Shown here: positions 11,868 to 22,529 of the stretch, piece after piece
How positions within the stretch are numbered: the stretch's first letter is position 1
How the letters are laid out: each line of letters opens with the position of its first letter
Origin: Thereva unica
Taxonomy: Eukaryota > Arthropoda > Insecta > Diptera > Therevidae
Direction: 5' to 3'
NCBI GenBank assembly: GCA_949987705.1
Contig: OX465283.1
Span: 4,506,207-4,570,206 of the forward strand
DNA: 64,000 bases
Program-made: the position numbers and the translations under genes
Notes under the pieces: model-generated
What the model saw: only the letters and a program-made list of their open reading frames with translations
Database searches by the model: none
What the model was told of the DNA's origin: nothing

Positions 11868-13470
11868 AGTATGTAGATGACTTAAAGAGGTTAATGTTAA
11901 AAAATCCATTGGACCAGATGCTATACCTCCTATGACCCTAAATAAATGCGCCTTCAGCTAGACCTCTGCCCAAACTCTACCTAGGATTCATCCAGACTCT
12001 GGGGGTAAGCCGAATTGGCTCGGAAAAAAGTTGCCGTGTGGAGCAGTCACTTCGGTTATAGCAGTACAACTTGCTGAACAAAACTTCGGTGCTGACAGGG
12101 TGCTATCGCCAATAAGTTTGATGGAACGGTTTTGCACCTTGCCCAGCCAAGCCAAGATGGTTTTAGGTGCGCCCGCCCAGATATGTAGGACTTGTAGATT
12201 GTAACTAGGGTAGCTGGCTGAAGGAGGAACTTGCATCTCTTGAGGGATCCGAGGCATTGATACGATTGTTTGGCGACTTGGAATATGTTACTATTCCATT
12301 GCACTCCTAGGATGTTCTTCTTCTTCTTCTTTGATCCGTTAGCTGGTGCTCCGAGCTGCACGTCCCCGCAACGAATACCCTGCTGTCAGTGCAGCTGAGC
12401 TTCGAACTATATTCACCATTCGTTTACATTCTTGCTGGTTTTTGGCGGCGTCTTGAGCCTTGATAACTGATAATCGTTGATTCTTTAGGTTACCCTCGAT
12501 ATTATTAGGAGGTTAAGAGATGGGTCAGCTGTAAGGTTAGCCTCGCCTACTGAAATAGAGGTAAAGTCGGTACAGGTTTTGGTGGAGTTAATGCAGTACT
12601 TTATTTTAGAGGCGTTGAATTCGACCCGATTCTTGCGGCCCCAGTCAAGAATGAGGTTGATGTCCGCGATAAGAGAGCTGGACATGAGTTGACGGTCTAA
12701 GAGACAAGGTCCGGCACTTGCCTAAGAGTAACGCAGAGTACTGTCATCGGCGAAACTCCGGCCGAGATTAAATCTAGGTTAGATTAAACTCCATACAATA
12801 CTACCTTGATTGAACGGACGGAAAGAAAGCTCTCAATCCAGTTCGTAAGTACCTACTGAATCGATACCAGTAGCTTAGAGTTAAGCCAGCAGATCGGGAT
12901 GCCATACCCTGTCAAAAGTCTTGGAAATATCTAGAGCAACCAAAGCAGGCTCACCGGAGCTATGGGTTTTTCGGTGAAGATGCTCGGTCAAACACATAAG
13001 AAAGCCGCCAGTAGGCCTTTTTGGTCTATAGAGGTACTGACTGTCGAGTGTAATTTGGTTAGGTTCTAGATATTTCATCAGCTTTATATTAATTATTGTC
13101 TCCATGATTTTCGGAGAGACCGAAAGTAATTGCTATTGGGCGGTAGTTTAAGGAGTCGCTGGCTTCATCTTTTTTGAGAATGGCCTGTCTGTTCGCGTAC
13201 TCAACAAGATGGCAATTCGTTTATCAATAGAACAACTCGACTGTAGAATAATCTCTCGCAGTAAGTATTTCTGAGCCCCTACAACATCCAAGAGTTTAAA
13301 CGCAGGGTTCATCACCACCTTCTTCAATACCCCCGTACTTTCACAACCTTTCACCCATGTCCCCCTTTCCCACCGTACTAAGATTACTGCGACATTGTAC
13401 CATGACGTGCCAAACGACATAACGGACTAGTAGTACAAAGGGTGATTCCTGAGCTTAGCAGTTCCACATA
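11868..13470. mobile_element. Rearranged jockey-like retrotransposon with inverted middle
   Basis: Three blocks of one family lie in mixed orientation. At 11868-12000 (+) is the first RT block (SIGPDAIPP-like). At 12000-13180 (-), reading down the minus strand, are NYRPIAIT, METIINIKLMKYLEP, LVALDISKTFDRVWHPDLL, DWGRKNRVEFNASK and the C-terminal thumb. At 13182-13470 (+) are the ORF2 C-terminus, the 3' UTR hairpin and a short A-tail. The middle block therefore appears inverted relative to its flanks. Stops and frameshifts are frequent. Confidence 0.75.
12314..12395 (-). repeat. GAA-tailed dispersed repeat, copy 2 (truncated)
   Basis: It starts with TTC repeats and TTTGATCCGTTAGCTGG, the reverse of the tail at 11282. 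Only about 80 bp are kept. It lies within the inverted block of the jockey-like element. Confidence 0.7.
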
Positions 13471-13774
13471 AAAAAACATGAGCCAGTTTCCAAGAGTTGG
13501 GATAAACTCCGGAAAAGTATGCCAAAAAGTTTGCGCAGAGGTGTAGCCAAAAGTGAGCCACATTTATTAAGTACCATCAGGGGGAATATTATCAGAGCCA
13601 GTATCGAACCATATCAAACCTCCGATTGTTCACTTGTCAAATATTATCGTAATGACAGTTATTTTTTGACAGTTTAAAAATAGCGCGAACCTCTTGTTGA
13701 AAGGCCCTTCACTTCTACCACGTTTATGACTTGTTTCAACCCAGGTTTAACCTAACCTCAACCCAGTCATAACC

Positions 13775-14112
13775 GGGGGTTGTGTTGAAACTGGATCCAC
13801 TCAACCCAACTCAGCTCTCCCACCTGGGTCGAGTTGATATTTCGCCTCATATACACGGGTTTAGTTGTAATTGGGTTGAAGTGACATTTATTTTGTTGGT
13901 TTACCATCCGAAGTCTGACTTAGGCGTTAGTTTTGTGTTCTGTGTTTTTGTCTGCACAGGAAAAAAAAATATTTTACGTTTCTATAAATGAGAATGTCAC
14001 CACAAATTTGAGGTTATGTTTTAATGTTAGTTCAACTCTATTTTTAACCCAAAGTGAACTCAACTCGACATCATATACGGTGGTCTAAATTTCAATTCAA
14101 CCTAGTCATAAA
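13775..14112. repeat. Dispersed repeat A, copy 1
   Basis: About 340 bp matching 40163-40530 over most of its length, including TTGAAACTGG, CCACTCAACCCAACTC, GTAATTGGGTTGAAGTGACA and TCTATAAATGAGAAT. Motifs of CAACCCA and GGGTTGA recur near the ends, suggesting a MITE with short degenerate terminal repeats. No coding capacity. It abuts the hAT-like element at 14115. Confidence 0.7.
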
Positions 14113-14114
14113 AT

Positions 14115-15001
14115 CAGGGGCGACGCTTTCATAGGTGAGAATGGTGCACTTGCACCGGGCGCATTCAGAAACAAAATTTAAAAAAAATTGAAGCATCGAA
14201 AAAAAATTGAAAGTCTCAGTTTATTTTCATATATTAAAGAAACTGCACAGAGTGTTTGGGTCATTTTCCATTGTCCTTCGCAGGATGTGGCCAATTCCAT
14301 TTAGTTCACCTGAGTTCGTCGTCTATCCTTTCTTGGCCGGCAAACGTGCTTAAGTTCTTGATTTGTAATTCGTGCTAGTCGTACTACTATAGATCCGTAA
14401 TTCGGCGAAAAACACTTAAATCGCCTTTGTTTTGAAGCTCTTGAAAACTCCTTCTATGTCCAGGAAGGCTATTATGGGGGACTGTTTTTATTCTATGCAG
14501 GATTCTACAGTAGAAACTAATAGATGCAGTGCAATGTTTGCCTATCATCATCATATGAAGGCTTGGAGAATGAATTAGAGACCTTTATTATGGAGATTCG
14601 AATGTATAGATCTATAAATTTCCGGAGCCCAGTTTTGTGCTGGAAATAGTTAGGGAAATGCAGTTAACACTGAAAAACATGGTGGAGCACTAAACAACAT
14701 TAGCGGGGGAGTTTTATGAAGTTAAAGCGCCAGCAAACTCAACACAAAAGCAAGATGGCGGAGTAATTCATGATTGGACATAGGCAGGTGCGGCGCTTTC
14801 ATATATACAATTAGTGCATTTGCACCGGGCGCAATTGATGCAATTTACAGAAAAAAAGTGAAAAATAAATCATCCCGGGCGTTCATTTTCATATATTCGT
14901 CTATTTTTTCATTGTCCAACACTGCGATCAAAAAATGAACAGCTGATATGGTGCAACGTGGCATACTGCACCGGGCGCAAAAAATCCAAACGCCGGCCCT
15001 A
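14115..15001. mobile_element. hAT-like non-autonomous element, 887 bp
   Basis: It starts CAGGGGCGACGCTTTCATAG and ends in AAACGCCGGCCCTA, the family ends also seen at 17301-18611. The flanking octamers CATAAAAT (14107-14114) and CATAAAAG (15002-15009) match in 7 of 8 positions. The characteristic subterminal block TGCACCGGGCGCA is present near both ends. A second left end begins inside at 14785. Confidence 0.75.
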
Positions 15002-15009
15002 CATAAAAG

Positions 15010-17290
15010 GGGTATTTAAATGCTGATCAGGGTACATATGTTACAAAGCATTCAAACCATTTTGACTCTATGAAAGAGCTGCAACATTTGGTATAAATTG
15101 AATTAACACACACACACCCACATGCCACACCCGGAAACCGACTAACATATTTGCGTTGTCACTTAAGGGATTAAAAGAATGACAATTGTAACGATCCCAT
15201 ATCTCCCTGTCAACTACATTTATGTCTGTCAAACTTTTATTTAAAAAAAAAACAGCGTTAAACTGTCAAAAATTGATAAACGACATTTTATAGGAGAGTG
15301 TACAAAGGGCGGGGGCGCAAAGTGAATAAAGTTCTTTGGGGCTCTTAACTTCGGGGGGGGGGGACACAAAGGAAAAAAAATAAAGAAAAATTTAAACTCA
15401 CACCCCTTTTTATACACCATCTGCACATTTTTACCTTTTTCCTCTTTTTTTTCGAAAAAAAAAAATAAATAAATAAATAACATAAAAAGGAAATTTTCCC
15501 TGTTTTTCGTTTCTGTGTGTGTGTGTGTTTTTTTTTCTGGCTGCTCGTGTTATTGTGAAGGATTCCGAGGCACAACACCTTTATGAAAGGAGAAAAGAGA
15601 GTCGCATTTCTGGCATTGTTGAAAGGCTCTGGCGGAGTTGTTATGTGTTTACATTTTCATCACCGAATGGGATTTCCCTTATTCCGCCAAAGTAAGGGTT
15701 AATTTCCCTTGTGGGTAAGAAATAATATCAAAGTTTGTCAATAAGAGCTAACTTTGATTCCACGAGAGAGATTCCCCTGTTCTCCAGAATGGAAAAGTAT
15801 CATAAAGGGCCATGTTTCATACATAAATGAGAAATGGATGTATTGACACACTAGGCCCTACCAAACTCCAGCTCCTCGGCTGTAGCTTCTCTCCTAAAGC
15901 TGGCGCTGTATATTCCAAAAAAAGGAAGAAAAAAAATACGAAAGGAAAAAAAACACGACAAATTCCCTCGATGTTATTACAAGAGCTTCTGCCTGTGTAC
16001 AAAATCTACGACGGGTGGCATGTGAATCCTTTCAAAATCCGGGATTCAGGATATCCAACCTGAAATAGGAGCAATCCTCTATTCAGATGATTTTTCCCCT
16101 TGTATATGTAGAAGGCAGGTTTTGTATGAATGTCGCACATTTGAAGCTTGTAAAAAACTTTCAGATCCTGAATTGACTACCGCCATCCTTCTGCCGGGCT
16201 GTTGTGAAAAACATGGCTGGCTCACAGCTCTCCAGCATCCAGGATAACAAGTGGGGCCGGGGCGTAGGGTGTTCCGGGGGACTCGTGTTGGATAACTCTT
16301 TTCACACGAATTTAAAATTTATTTCAATGACGAAGTAAATGGAATGGCAAACAGTATAGTGGTTGGTTCTTTGGGGAAAATTAAGGGTAATCCCGGCATT
16401 CATCATACATTCAATCTCCTCAATGTTGCCAAAGCTCGGATTTCCTTTGTTTCTATAATTAACGTGAGTGGGAGACGCGATTCTACCCTACCGTGGTAGA
16501 TTTTCCCACTATAGGTACTGCTACCCAACATCAAGAGACATTCAATTGCAATTGTTGTAATTGCTTCAATGGGATCAGGATTAAATGTAAAAAAAAAAAA
16601 AAAAAAAAAAACATGAAAAATAATCTCTACCACCATCTCTGTGCACTACTCCGTGAGTTTTCGTTTCTTCTCTGCTTTTGAAAAATGTGAAAAGCTAAAA
16701 TAAAATTTAATTGTATTATACTTTTTTTATTTTTTTTTTTATTCGGTTGGTTTTCTGTTTCAATTAAACAAAATGAAACCATTGTGTATACCTTTTTTCA
16801 TGCTGAAGTTTTGCTCCGCTAAAGGTGTTTGTTTGAGAGAACAGTATGCTGGCTTTGTTTTCACGTGTTTCTTCTTTCAAAATACCAATTACACTTTTCA
16901 TTATTTTTTTTTTTTTTTCATTTTTTTTTACTATAAATGCAAACATGTAACTCTCAATGCTTGACTGTACGTGAATTAATTCAATTGATATTGTTGAGTA
17001 GAGTCAGGGTTTGGCATTATTATGGTATGCAATGATTGTGTGCTGTTCGACAAGTTGTGTTGAAGAGATTTGTATGCAGTAGTTTTCAGAGAAGATTGGT
17101 TATCTATCATTATTTTGTAAGTTTATGAGTATCCAATAAGTTTGTTAGGTCGACTAACACAAGTTTCAGGTGTTTATGGCATAAAAATCAGAACTGCTCG
17201 TAGCTTATAACAGCTGAAGTAGGTAATGCGGCACTTTGACCTGGGAAAATAAACTAGTTTGGGGCTAGTAGGCAATGCGGCACCTGGGCC
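15010..17290. other. No gene recognised; simple-sequence rich
   Basis: There are many homopolymer runs (A, T and G tracts near 15350, 15460, 15530, 16590 and 16905) and a short GT run near 15517. Open frames are driven by these tracts and carry no domain. Confidence 0.4.
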
Positions 17291-17300
17291 TGGGAATATA

Positions 17301-18611
17301 CAGGGGCGGCGCTATCATAGGTGCACTTGTGCTCAGGCGCAATTGTTCGGGGCGCAATTTCAGAAATTAAAATTTAAAAAAAATTAAAACTTTGGGGAAA
17401 AAATATAAAATTAAAAAGTATTCTCACAGGTGCAAGAAATTACACAAATTTATCCAATTCTTGTCCCTGTACTTTCTCATGCAAGAAAACCCGTGGAAAT
17501 TTCGCTTCTCATCGTGTGGGAAGCTTCCAAAGAATTTAGCTTCCCGATTCGAGAAATCGGGGAAAAAATCTACCAATTGAAAGATAAATCTCTCATTTAA
17601 TTGGAGCCCCTTGTGTCGAGAAATCCTCTTGAATTGCTTTTTTTTTGGTTGCTCCTGTAAACCCCCGGCTTCAACGGCCTCAGTTCAATAAAGTTCAATT
17701 CATTCTGCATAAATGGCTTCGCCGTCTGGCATGTTCAGTTCATGCTTGAAATTGTTGTTGCTTTTCCGCCAGAAGTTAGAAATGAAAAAAGCTCATGGTA
17801 TTCCGTTATTCCACTTGATTATTCTCTTTTGAGCGAGCTGTTACGTTCAATACCAATGTCATGTTCTGTTGGGCGAATTCAGGCTTTATTTTCCTGAGTT
17901 CAATATGGGAAGCTCAAGCAAAAGGGGAAGTTCAGTACACTAATTTGCTCGAACTTGCGCAGTTTGGCCGTTGAAGCCGGTGGTATTACTGTCTAACAAA
18001 TTAATATCGCCAGTTTCACAAGGGCCAACCAACAAAAATTGGCTGTAATCGTCAATTTCCTTTTGAAATGGGGTTCCACAAGAGCTAACTTTTCCAACAA
18101 ACTATAAGTTAGAATGCTTTAGCTTACTGTTGCCGGAGGCAAAAATCAACAAAAACCACACAGCTGTCAAAAAGTTGATTCAAAAACTACGTGAAAAATT
18201 CAAAGGTCTGCCGAACCCATCGTCTTCGCCTACTCTCTGCTACGCAAACACGATGTTTTTAGCAGAATTGCGGTGGTTGGTGGTGTTGACCCATGTAAAA
18301 CTTCATATTTACGTAATCTTTTTTTATCTTTTCCTTTTTTTTTGTGGTAAGATGAAGCTTAGGAGTCACCCTTTGTACTACTAGTCCGTCATGTCGTACA
18401 AGTCATGGTGCAATGTATAGTAGTAAGCTTGATCTTATACGCATTATTATGGTGCAATATTAAATTTTACGCAAACTATGAAAAATATTTCACCCATTAG
18501 CTAGTATTTGGGTCTTTTTCCATGGTTCTTCACTGCGTTCAAAAATGAACAGGTTATGGGGCGCAATATGTCAAAGTGCACCGGGCGCAAAAAATCCAAG
18601 CACCGTCCCTG
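17301..18611. mobile_element. hAT-like non-autonomous element, 1311 bp, reference copy
   Basis: It starts CAGGGGCGGCGCTATCATAG and ends CCAAGCACCGTCCCTG, with a perfect 8-bp target duplication GGAATATA (17293-17300 and 18612-18619). The subterminal TGCACCGGGCGCAA block lies near the right end. The body matches the copies at 44097-45685 and, reversed, 56566-57831. No transposase was found. A jockey-like 3' end is inserted at 18331-18431. Confidence 0.9.
18331..18431 (-). mobile_element. 101-bp jockey-like 3' end insertion in hAT element
   Basis: A 5'-truncated insertion holding only the family 3' UTR hairpin, with its tail as a T-run on the left. It is flanked by ATCTT at 18326-18330 and 18432-18436. 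The hAT copy at 44097-45685 has the uninterrupted site (TTTATCTTATACG near 45503-45515). This shows the insertion is secondary. Confidence 0.85.
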
Positions 18612-18659
18612 GGAATATAAACCAGTTTACTGCGATTGAGGACAAAATTATTAAGGGCT

Positions 18660-18955
18660 TTGACAGGTGCTAAATGCCTACTTCATTTTCAGCAGGAGCT
18701 CCGCAGCCTATTGTTGGCATTGGCTTCCTCCAGTGTTCACCTCCATGATTGTCGATCTCTGACCCAACTTTTCTAGTTTCTTTTTCCCAACTGTCCCAAG
18801 TCTTCCTCGACGTCATCTGTATATCTTTTCTGAGGCCGACCTGGTCTTCGTTTTCCTGGCGGTACTTTCCCCAGCACTATCTTTGTCGGGTTTCGATCCG
18901 CATTTCTTTGAACATGATTAATCCATTGTAGTATATTTATTTTGATCACTTTAAA
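18660..18955 (-). mobile_element. Non-LTR ORF2 C-terminal tail (RTE-like)
   Basis: The minus strand encodes WINHVQRNADRNPTKIVLGK, then RRPGRPQKRYTDDVEEDLG. This HVxRM...GRPxxRWxDxVxxDL pattern is common at the C-terminus of RTE-type and related non-LTR polyproteins. It lies back to back with the plus-strand jockey-like copy that follows. Confidence 0.65.
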
Positions 18956-20450
18956 AATGTTTGGAATCTTACTGATCTCATGGTTAGGTTTGGTAACCAG
19001 CAAATCCAAGGCCGATTTACTAGCATCTCTGTTTGCCTCAAATTCTTCTTTATCCGAAACTGATATGTTACCCCCTGTTTCCGAGCACAACGCCCTATCA
19101 ATGGATAAGCTATTCTTCTTCGTACAGGTGCCTCAAGGAGCTCGGTTCCAACGAATCCACTGGACCCGATAATATACCCCCTATCGTATTAAAACAATGC
19201 GCCTTACCTTTGGATAAACCTCTGTGCAAACTTTTTGCCCTATCATACTTCTCCGGAACTTATCCAGACTCTTGGAAACTTGCACATGTTGAGCCAATAC
19301 CGAAAAAATGTAACTCCAGCAATCCCTCCAACTACCGCCCAACAGCAATTACTTCTATTCTCTCCAAAACCATGGAGACTATAATCAACATACATCTTAT
19401 GGGATATCTTGAATCCGACCATAAACGACAGACAGTATGGATTCCGACAGATCCACTGGAGGTGTTTTAGTTTTTCTTACCGAAGTCTGAATGGATCTGG
19501 TGAGTCTAGTCTGGTTGCTTTAGATATCTTCAAACTTTCGATAGAGTTTGGCACTCAGCCCTGTCAGCTAAACTCAAAGCTATTGGAGTCAACGCACTTC
19601 TACAAAAGTGGATCGAGAGTTTCCTTTCCGGCTGTTCAATCAAGGTAGTATTGGATGGTGTCAAATCCGCATCCCACCCGATCTCTGCGGGAGTCCCCCA
19701 AGGGTCAATTTTATCATCTGCCCTATTTCTTATTTTTATAAAAGACCTACTTTCAATCCCTGTCCCTTAAGTCAGACACGTGCCAGGCCCCGTCTTGATG
19801 ACCGTGAACTGATGTCCACCTCTAGTAATAATGGCATTAAACTCATTCTAGAGAGGGGAAGCAAGAATCGTTTCGAATTCAACCCCACGAAAACTAAGTA
19901 CTGTCTTATTTAAAAAAAACAGTTCAACACCTCTCCATCCGTGACGTTGGATGAAGTTGAACTAATGGCTGACTCCTCCCTACTCATCTTAGGCGTGGCA
20001 TTAGCCAAAGACTTGCGATGGAATGACGGTGCAAGTTCCTTCTGCAGCCCGTGCTGCTTTTTATAAATTCTACAATCGGCGTCTTCTAGAATACAACTCC
20101 CTCGTTTGGGGCGGTACTTCGATAACCACCTTGGGATGATTAGATAAGGTGCAAAAAAGGCCCCATAAATGAATTGATGTTCGCTTCACCATCGACCCCT
20201 TGAGCCACCGTAGGAAAGTAGCAGCACTGACAAAATTTTATCGCTACTATAATGAAGACTGCTCCATCGAAGTCTTTCCGAACTCCTACCACATCCAAGA
20301 GTTCAAATGCAGGGTTCAACACTTCCCCGAACCCTCATAAGCCCTTAACTTATTTTCCGTAAGCTTACTACTAGACATTGTACCATTATGTGACAAACGA
20401 CATAACGGGCTAGTAGTACAAAGGGTGATTCCTAAGCTTAGCACATAAAA
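18950..20450 (+). mobile_element. Jockey-like non-LTR retrotransposon, longest copy in the window
   Basis: Broken ORF2 in order: pre-RT (KADLLASLFASNSSLSE), RT blocks STGPDNIPPIVLKQ, NYRPTAITSILSKTMETII, DRQYGFRQ, SSLVALDIF and AGVPQGSILSS, then the thumb (NRFEFNPTKTKYC) and the C-terminus (NSYHIQEFKCRVQHFPEP, stop). The 3' UTR hairpin follows at about 20355-20440 with a short A-tail (CATAAAAAAAA). The FADD box itself is not recognisable between 19760 and 19800. Several frameshifts and stops make it inactive. The jockey/CR1 placement is inference. Confidence 0.82.
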
Positions 20451-20639
20451 AAAATCGGCTTATCGTAAAAAAATATGATGCCGATGCCGTCAGAGAACTC
20501 AATTCGTATTTTGGTGGAGTTTCTTTGAGTACGGATCTGTAGTGACTCGCCAGCGTCCCATTTGACCGCGTCCGTGACGCTCCAATGAAGTAGTTGAAGC
20601 GGTAAGAGAGAGTGTTGCCGATAGTCAAAATGTGTAGTA

Positions 20640-21342
20640 TTGCCGCCGATCTCGAGACTTATACGTTAGTTGAACGATTGTAAGGAGGATTTTGAGGCAA
20701 GATTTTCATCTCTTGCTTAGTCAAAGATTGTTGCCAACAGAGAAGCCTCGTTGTTTGCAATAGTAAGTCTTGGAAATGCCATCGCTGATCGATGAGGAGT
20801 CAAACTTTTAGTACAAAATTTTGATGACGGACGAAGCTTATTTTACACTCTCTGTCGGAGTCCATAAACAAAACTGTCGAATTGGGGGAACAAAGAATCC
20901 ACATGTCATTCACGAAACAACACTGCACGACAAGAAAGTCACTATTTGGCCCCGAGTGTGCTCACCATCATCGGACAATTTTTTTAAAAGGAAATTCTAG
21001 CCGGCGCACGCTATTATTGAAGGCTGGTGCACTTTGTGTGTCTGAAAACGCGCGAACCTGACGAACCTTGTTCAACAAGACTGCGCATCTGGCCATACTG
21101 CAAGCTCTACGATGAAGTTCTTGCAAAAGTAAAGTTTATGTCAGCAAGCCAAAGACCATTGACGAACTCAGAAGTAGCTGCTATAACTCCCGGATGCTTT
21201 TTTCGTATCGAATGGAGATCATTTAATCGACATTGTATTCAAAAACTAATTTGAAATAAATGGTAGAAAATACCCTAAAAAATCTTACTCATTTGGAAAA
21301 ATCGGCCGAAGGATGCCGGAGTTATTCAATGTTGAAATATCG
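20640..21342 (+). mobile_element. Mariner-family transposase remnant
   Basis: The plus strand keeps MTDEAYFTLSVG with HKQNCRI and NPHVIHETTLH, the block around the first catalytic Asp. QQDCASGHTA follows at 21070-21110 and contains the second catalytic Asp. The C-terminal EVAAITPG region ends near 21250. The segment that should hold the third catalytic Asp is missing. A terminal-repeat-like sequence, GAGTTATTCAATGTTGAAAT, lies at 21319-21338 and also occurs at 52881. Confidence 0.72.
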
Positions 21343-21750
21343 TGGCACCCCAAGGGTTTTTTATGTAACAGGGGGGAAAGTGTCTTAAAGTTTGGAAACC
21401 ACTGCTCTACGTCAATCATGAACTCCAATTTGATGCCCTATTTTAATCCTTCCGATCATCGTGGCATATATTCTATCGAAAGAAACTTCAAAGTGCATCT
21501 TTGTGGGCATGACTATACAGTTCCAATTCGGCTTTTCTAATCAGTTGTAGTAGAGCCATATCTGTAGATCTGCCAGCCTTATACGCATGCTGGCTTTTAT
21601 TTGAAGAGCGTGTCTTTAGCATAGTGCTGTCAAGGAAATCTGCCATTAAATTCATTTACCCACCATAAGAAAACCTTCGTCATAAATAGTTCTATTGCAC
21701 TAGTTGTCAAGCAAAAAAAGAATCGGTAATGTACCCACCAAAAAAAAACT

Positions 21751-21760
21751 AAAAATCCCC
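21751..21760 (-). promoter_or_regulatory. Candidate Rel/NF-kB site upstream of CecL1
   Basis: AAAAATCCCC is the reverse of GGGGATTTTT, which fits the insect kB consensus GGGRNYYYYY. The identical decamer lies upstream of CecL3. It is 315 bp upstream of the CecL1 start codon. GATAAG (21870-21875) lies between it and the TATA box. Confidence 0.5.
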
Positions 21761-21996
21761 CCCTTTTAAAATCCGCCACTTTCTCTTCTCATCAAATGAC
21801 GTTGTAGGAACCACTCCAAAACTTTATCTGAAACGCATATGACAAGTATCGCCATTATCAACAACTCGAGATAAGCAAATTAAATCGCGGCTTTGATTCC
21901 GACTTATTTGTGGCACATCAAAGCCAATTAAATGGCCACTAAACACTTGAACTTGGCGATAATGAAAAGTCCAAGTTCCTCAATGAAACTCGATCC

Positions 21997-22004
21997 TATA
22001 AATA
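21997..22004 (+). promoter_or_regulatory. TATA box of CecL1
   Basis: TATAAATA lies 78 bp upstream of the start codon, matching the position of TATA boxes in CecL2 and CecL3. Confidence 0.75.
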
Positions 22005-22074
22005 ATTAAGACGATCCATTCCCGAGCCATTTGCACTTGTTTAGCAGAAACAGAATTGGCCAATCTCTACCAAG

Positions 22075-22313
22075 ATGAATTTCGGGAAATTGTTCTTCGT
22101 GTTCGCCATTGTTCTGTTCGCTCTGATTGGACAGGGTGAGTCCAGATTCCACTTGAAACACGCTCTTAAGAAAGTTGTAAGTATTTTGTTGTTTGTTTAT
22201 TTTTAACTTTTTGTAACCATTTTGTTTTTATTAAAAAAAAGGAACACGCTGGACAACACATTCGTGATGCCATCATAAAGGGAGCCGCTAATGCAGGACA
22301 ACAACAGCAATAG
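22075..22313 (+). CDS. CecL1, cecropin-like antimicrobial peptide (57 aa, short form)
   Basis: Two exons, 22075-22176 and 22242-22310 plus the TAG stop, with a 65-bp phase-0 GT-AG intron (donor GTAAGT). Residues 1-23 are a secretion signal with a hydrophobic core (LFFVFAIVLFALIGQG). Likely cleavage after GES gives a 34-residue mature peptide starting RFHLKHALKKV. Exon 2 encodes EHAGQHIRDAIIKG, matching the cecropin core, and the intron falls just before Glu as in fly cecropins. Known cecropins are secreted amphipathic helices that permeabilise bacterial membranes. This peptide lacks the canonical N-terminal Trp, has four histidines (26, 29, 36, 40) and ends in four glutamines. It is nine residues shorter than its paralogues. 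The start is chosen by the conserved MNFGK and the TATA spacing. The cecropin-family assignment is strong; activity is inferred. Confidence 0.93.
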
Positions 22314-22384
22314 ATGCAAAAAAATATTAAAACTTGTTTTTTTGTAAATATTGTTATGTTTGGTAGAGATAGTTCCTGAAATGA

Positions 22385-22390
22385 AATAAA
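22385..22390 (+). terminator. Polyadenylation signal of CecL1
   Basis: AATAAA lies 72 bp after the stop codon, followed by a T-rich stretch. Confidence 0.7.
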
Positions 22391-22529
22391 GTGTTCCTCA
22401 AAATATTATTTTTTGTATTTTTTAACGACTCTACAACCGGAGTCCGTTCCTGGCTTCTCTCAATCATTCTGTCCATTCTTTCTTCCGATTCTGGGCATCT
22501 TATGTACTTATATGAAAAATACTGCAGTA

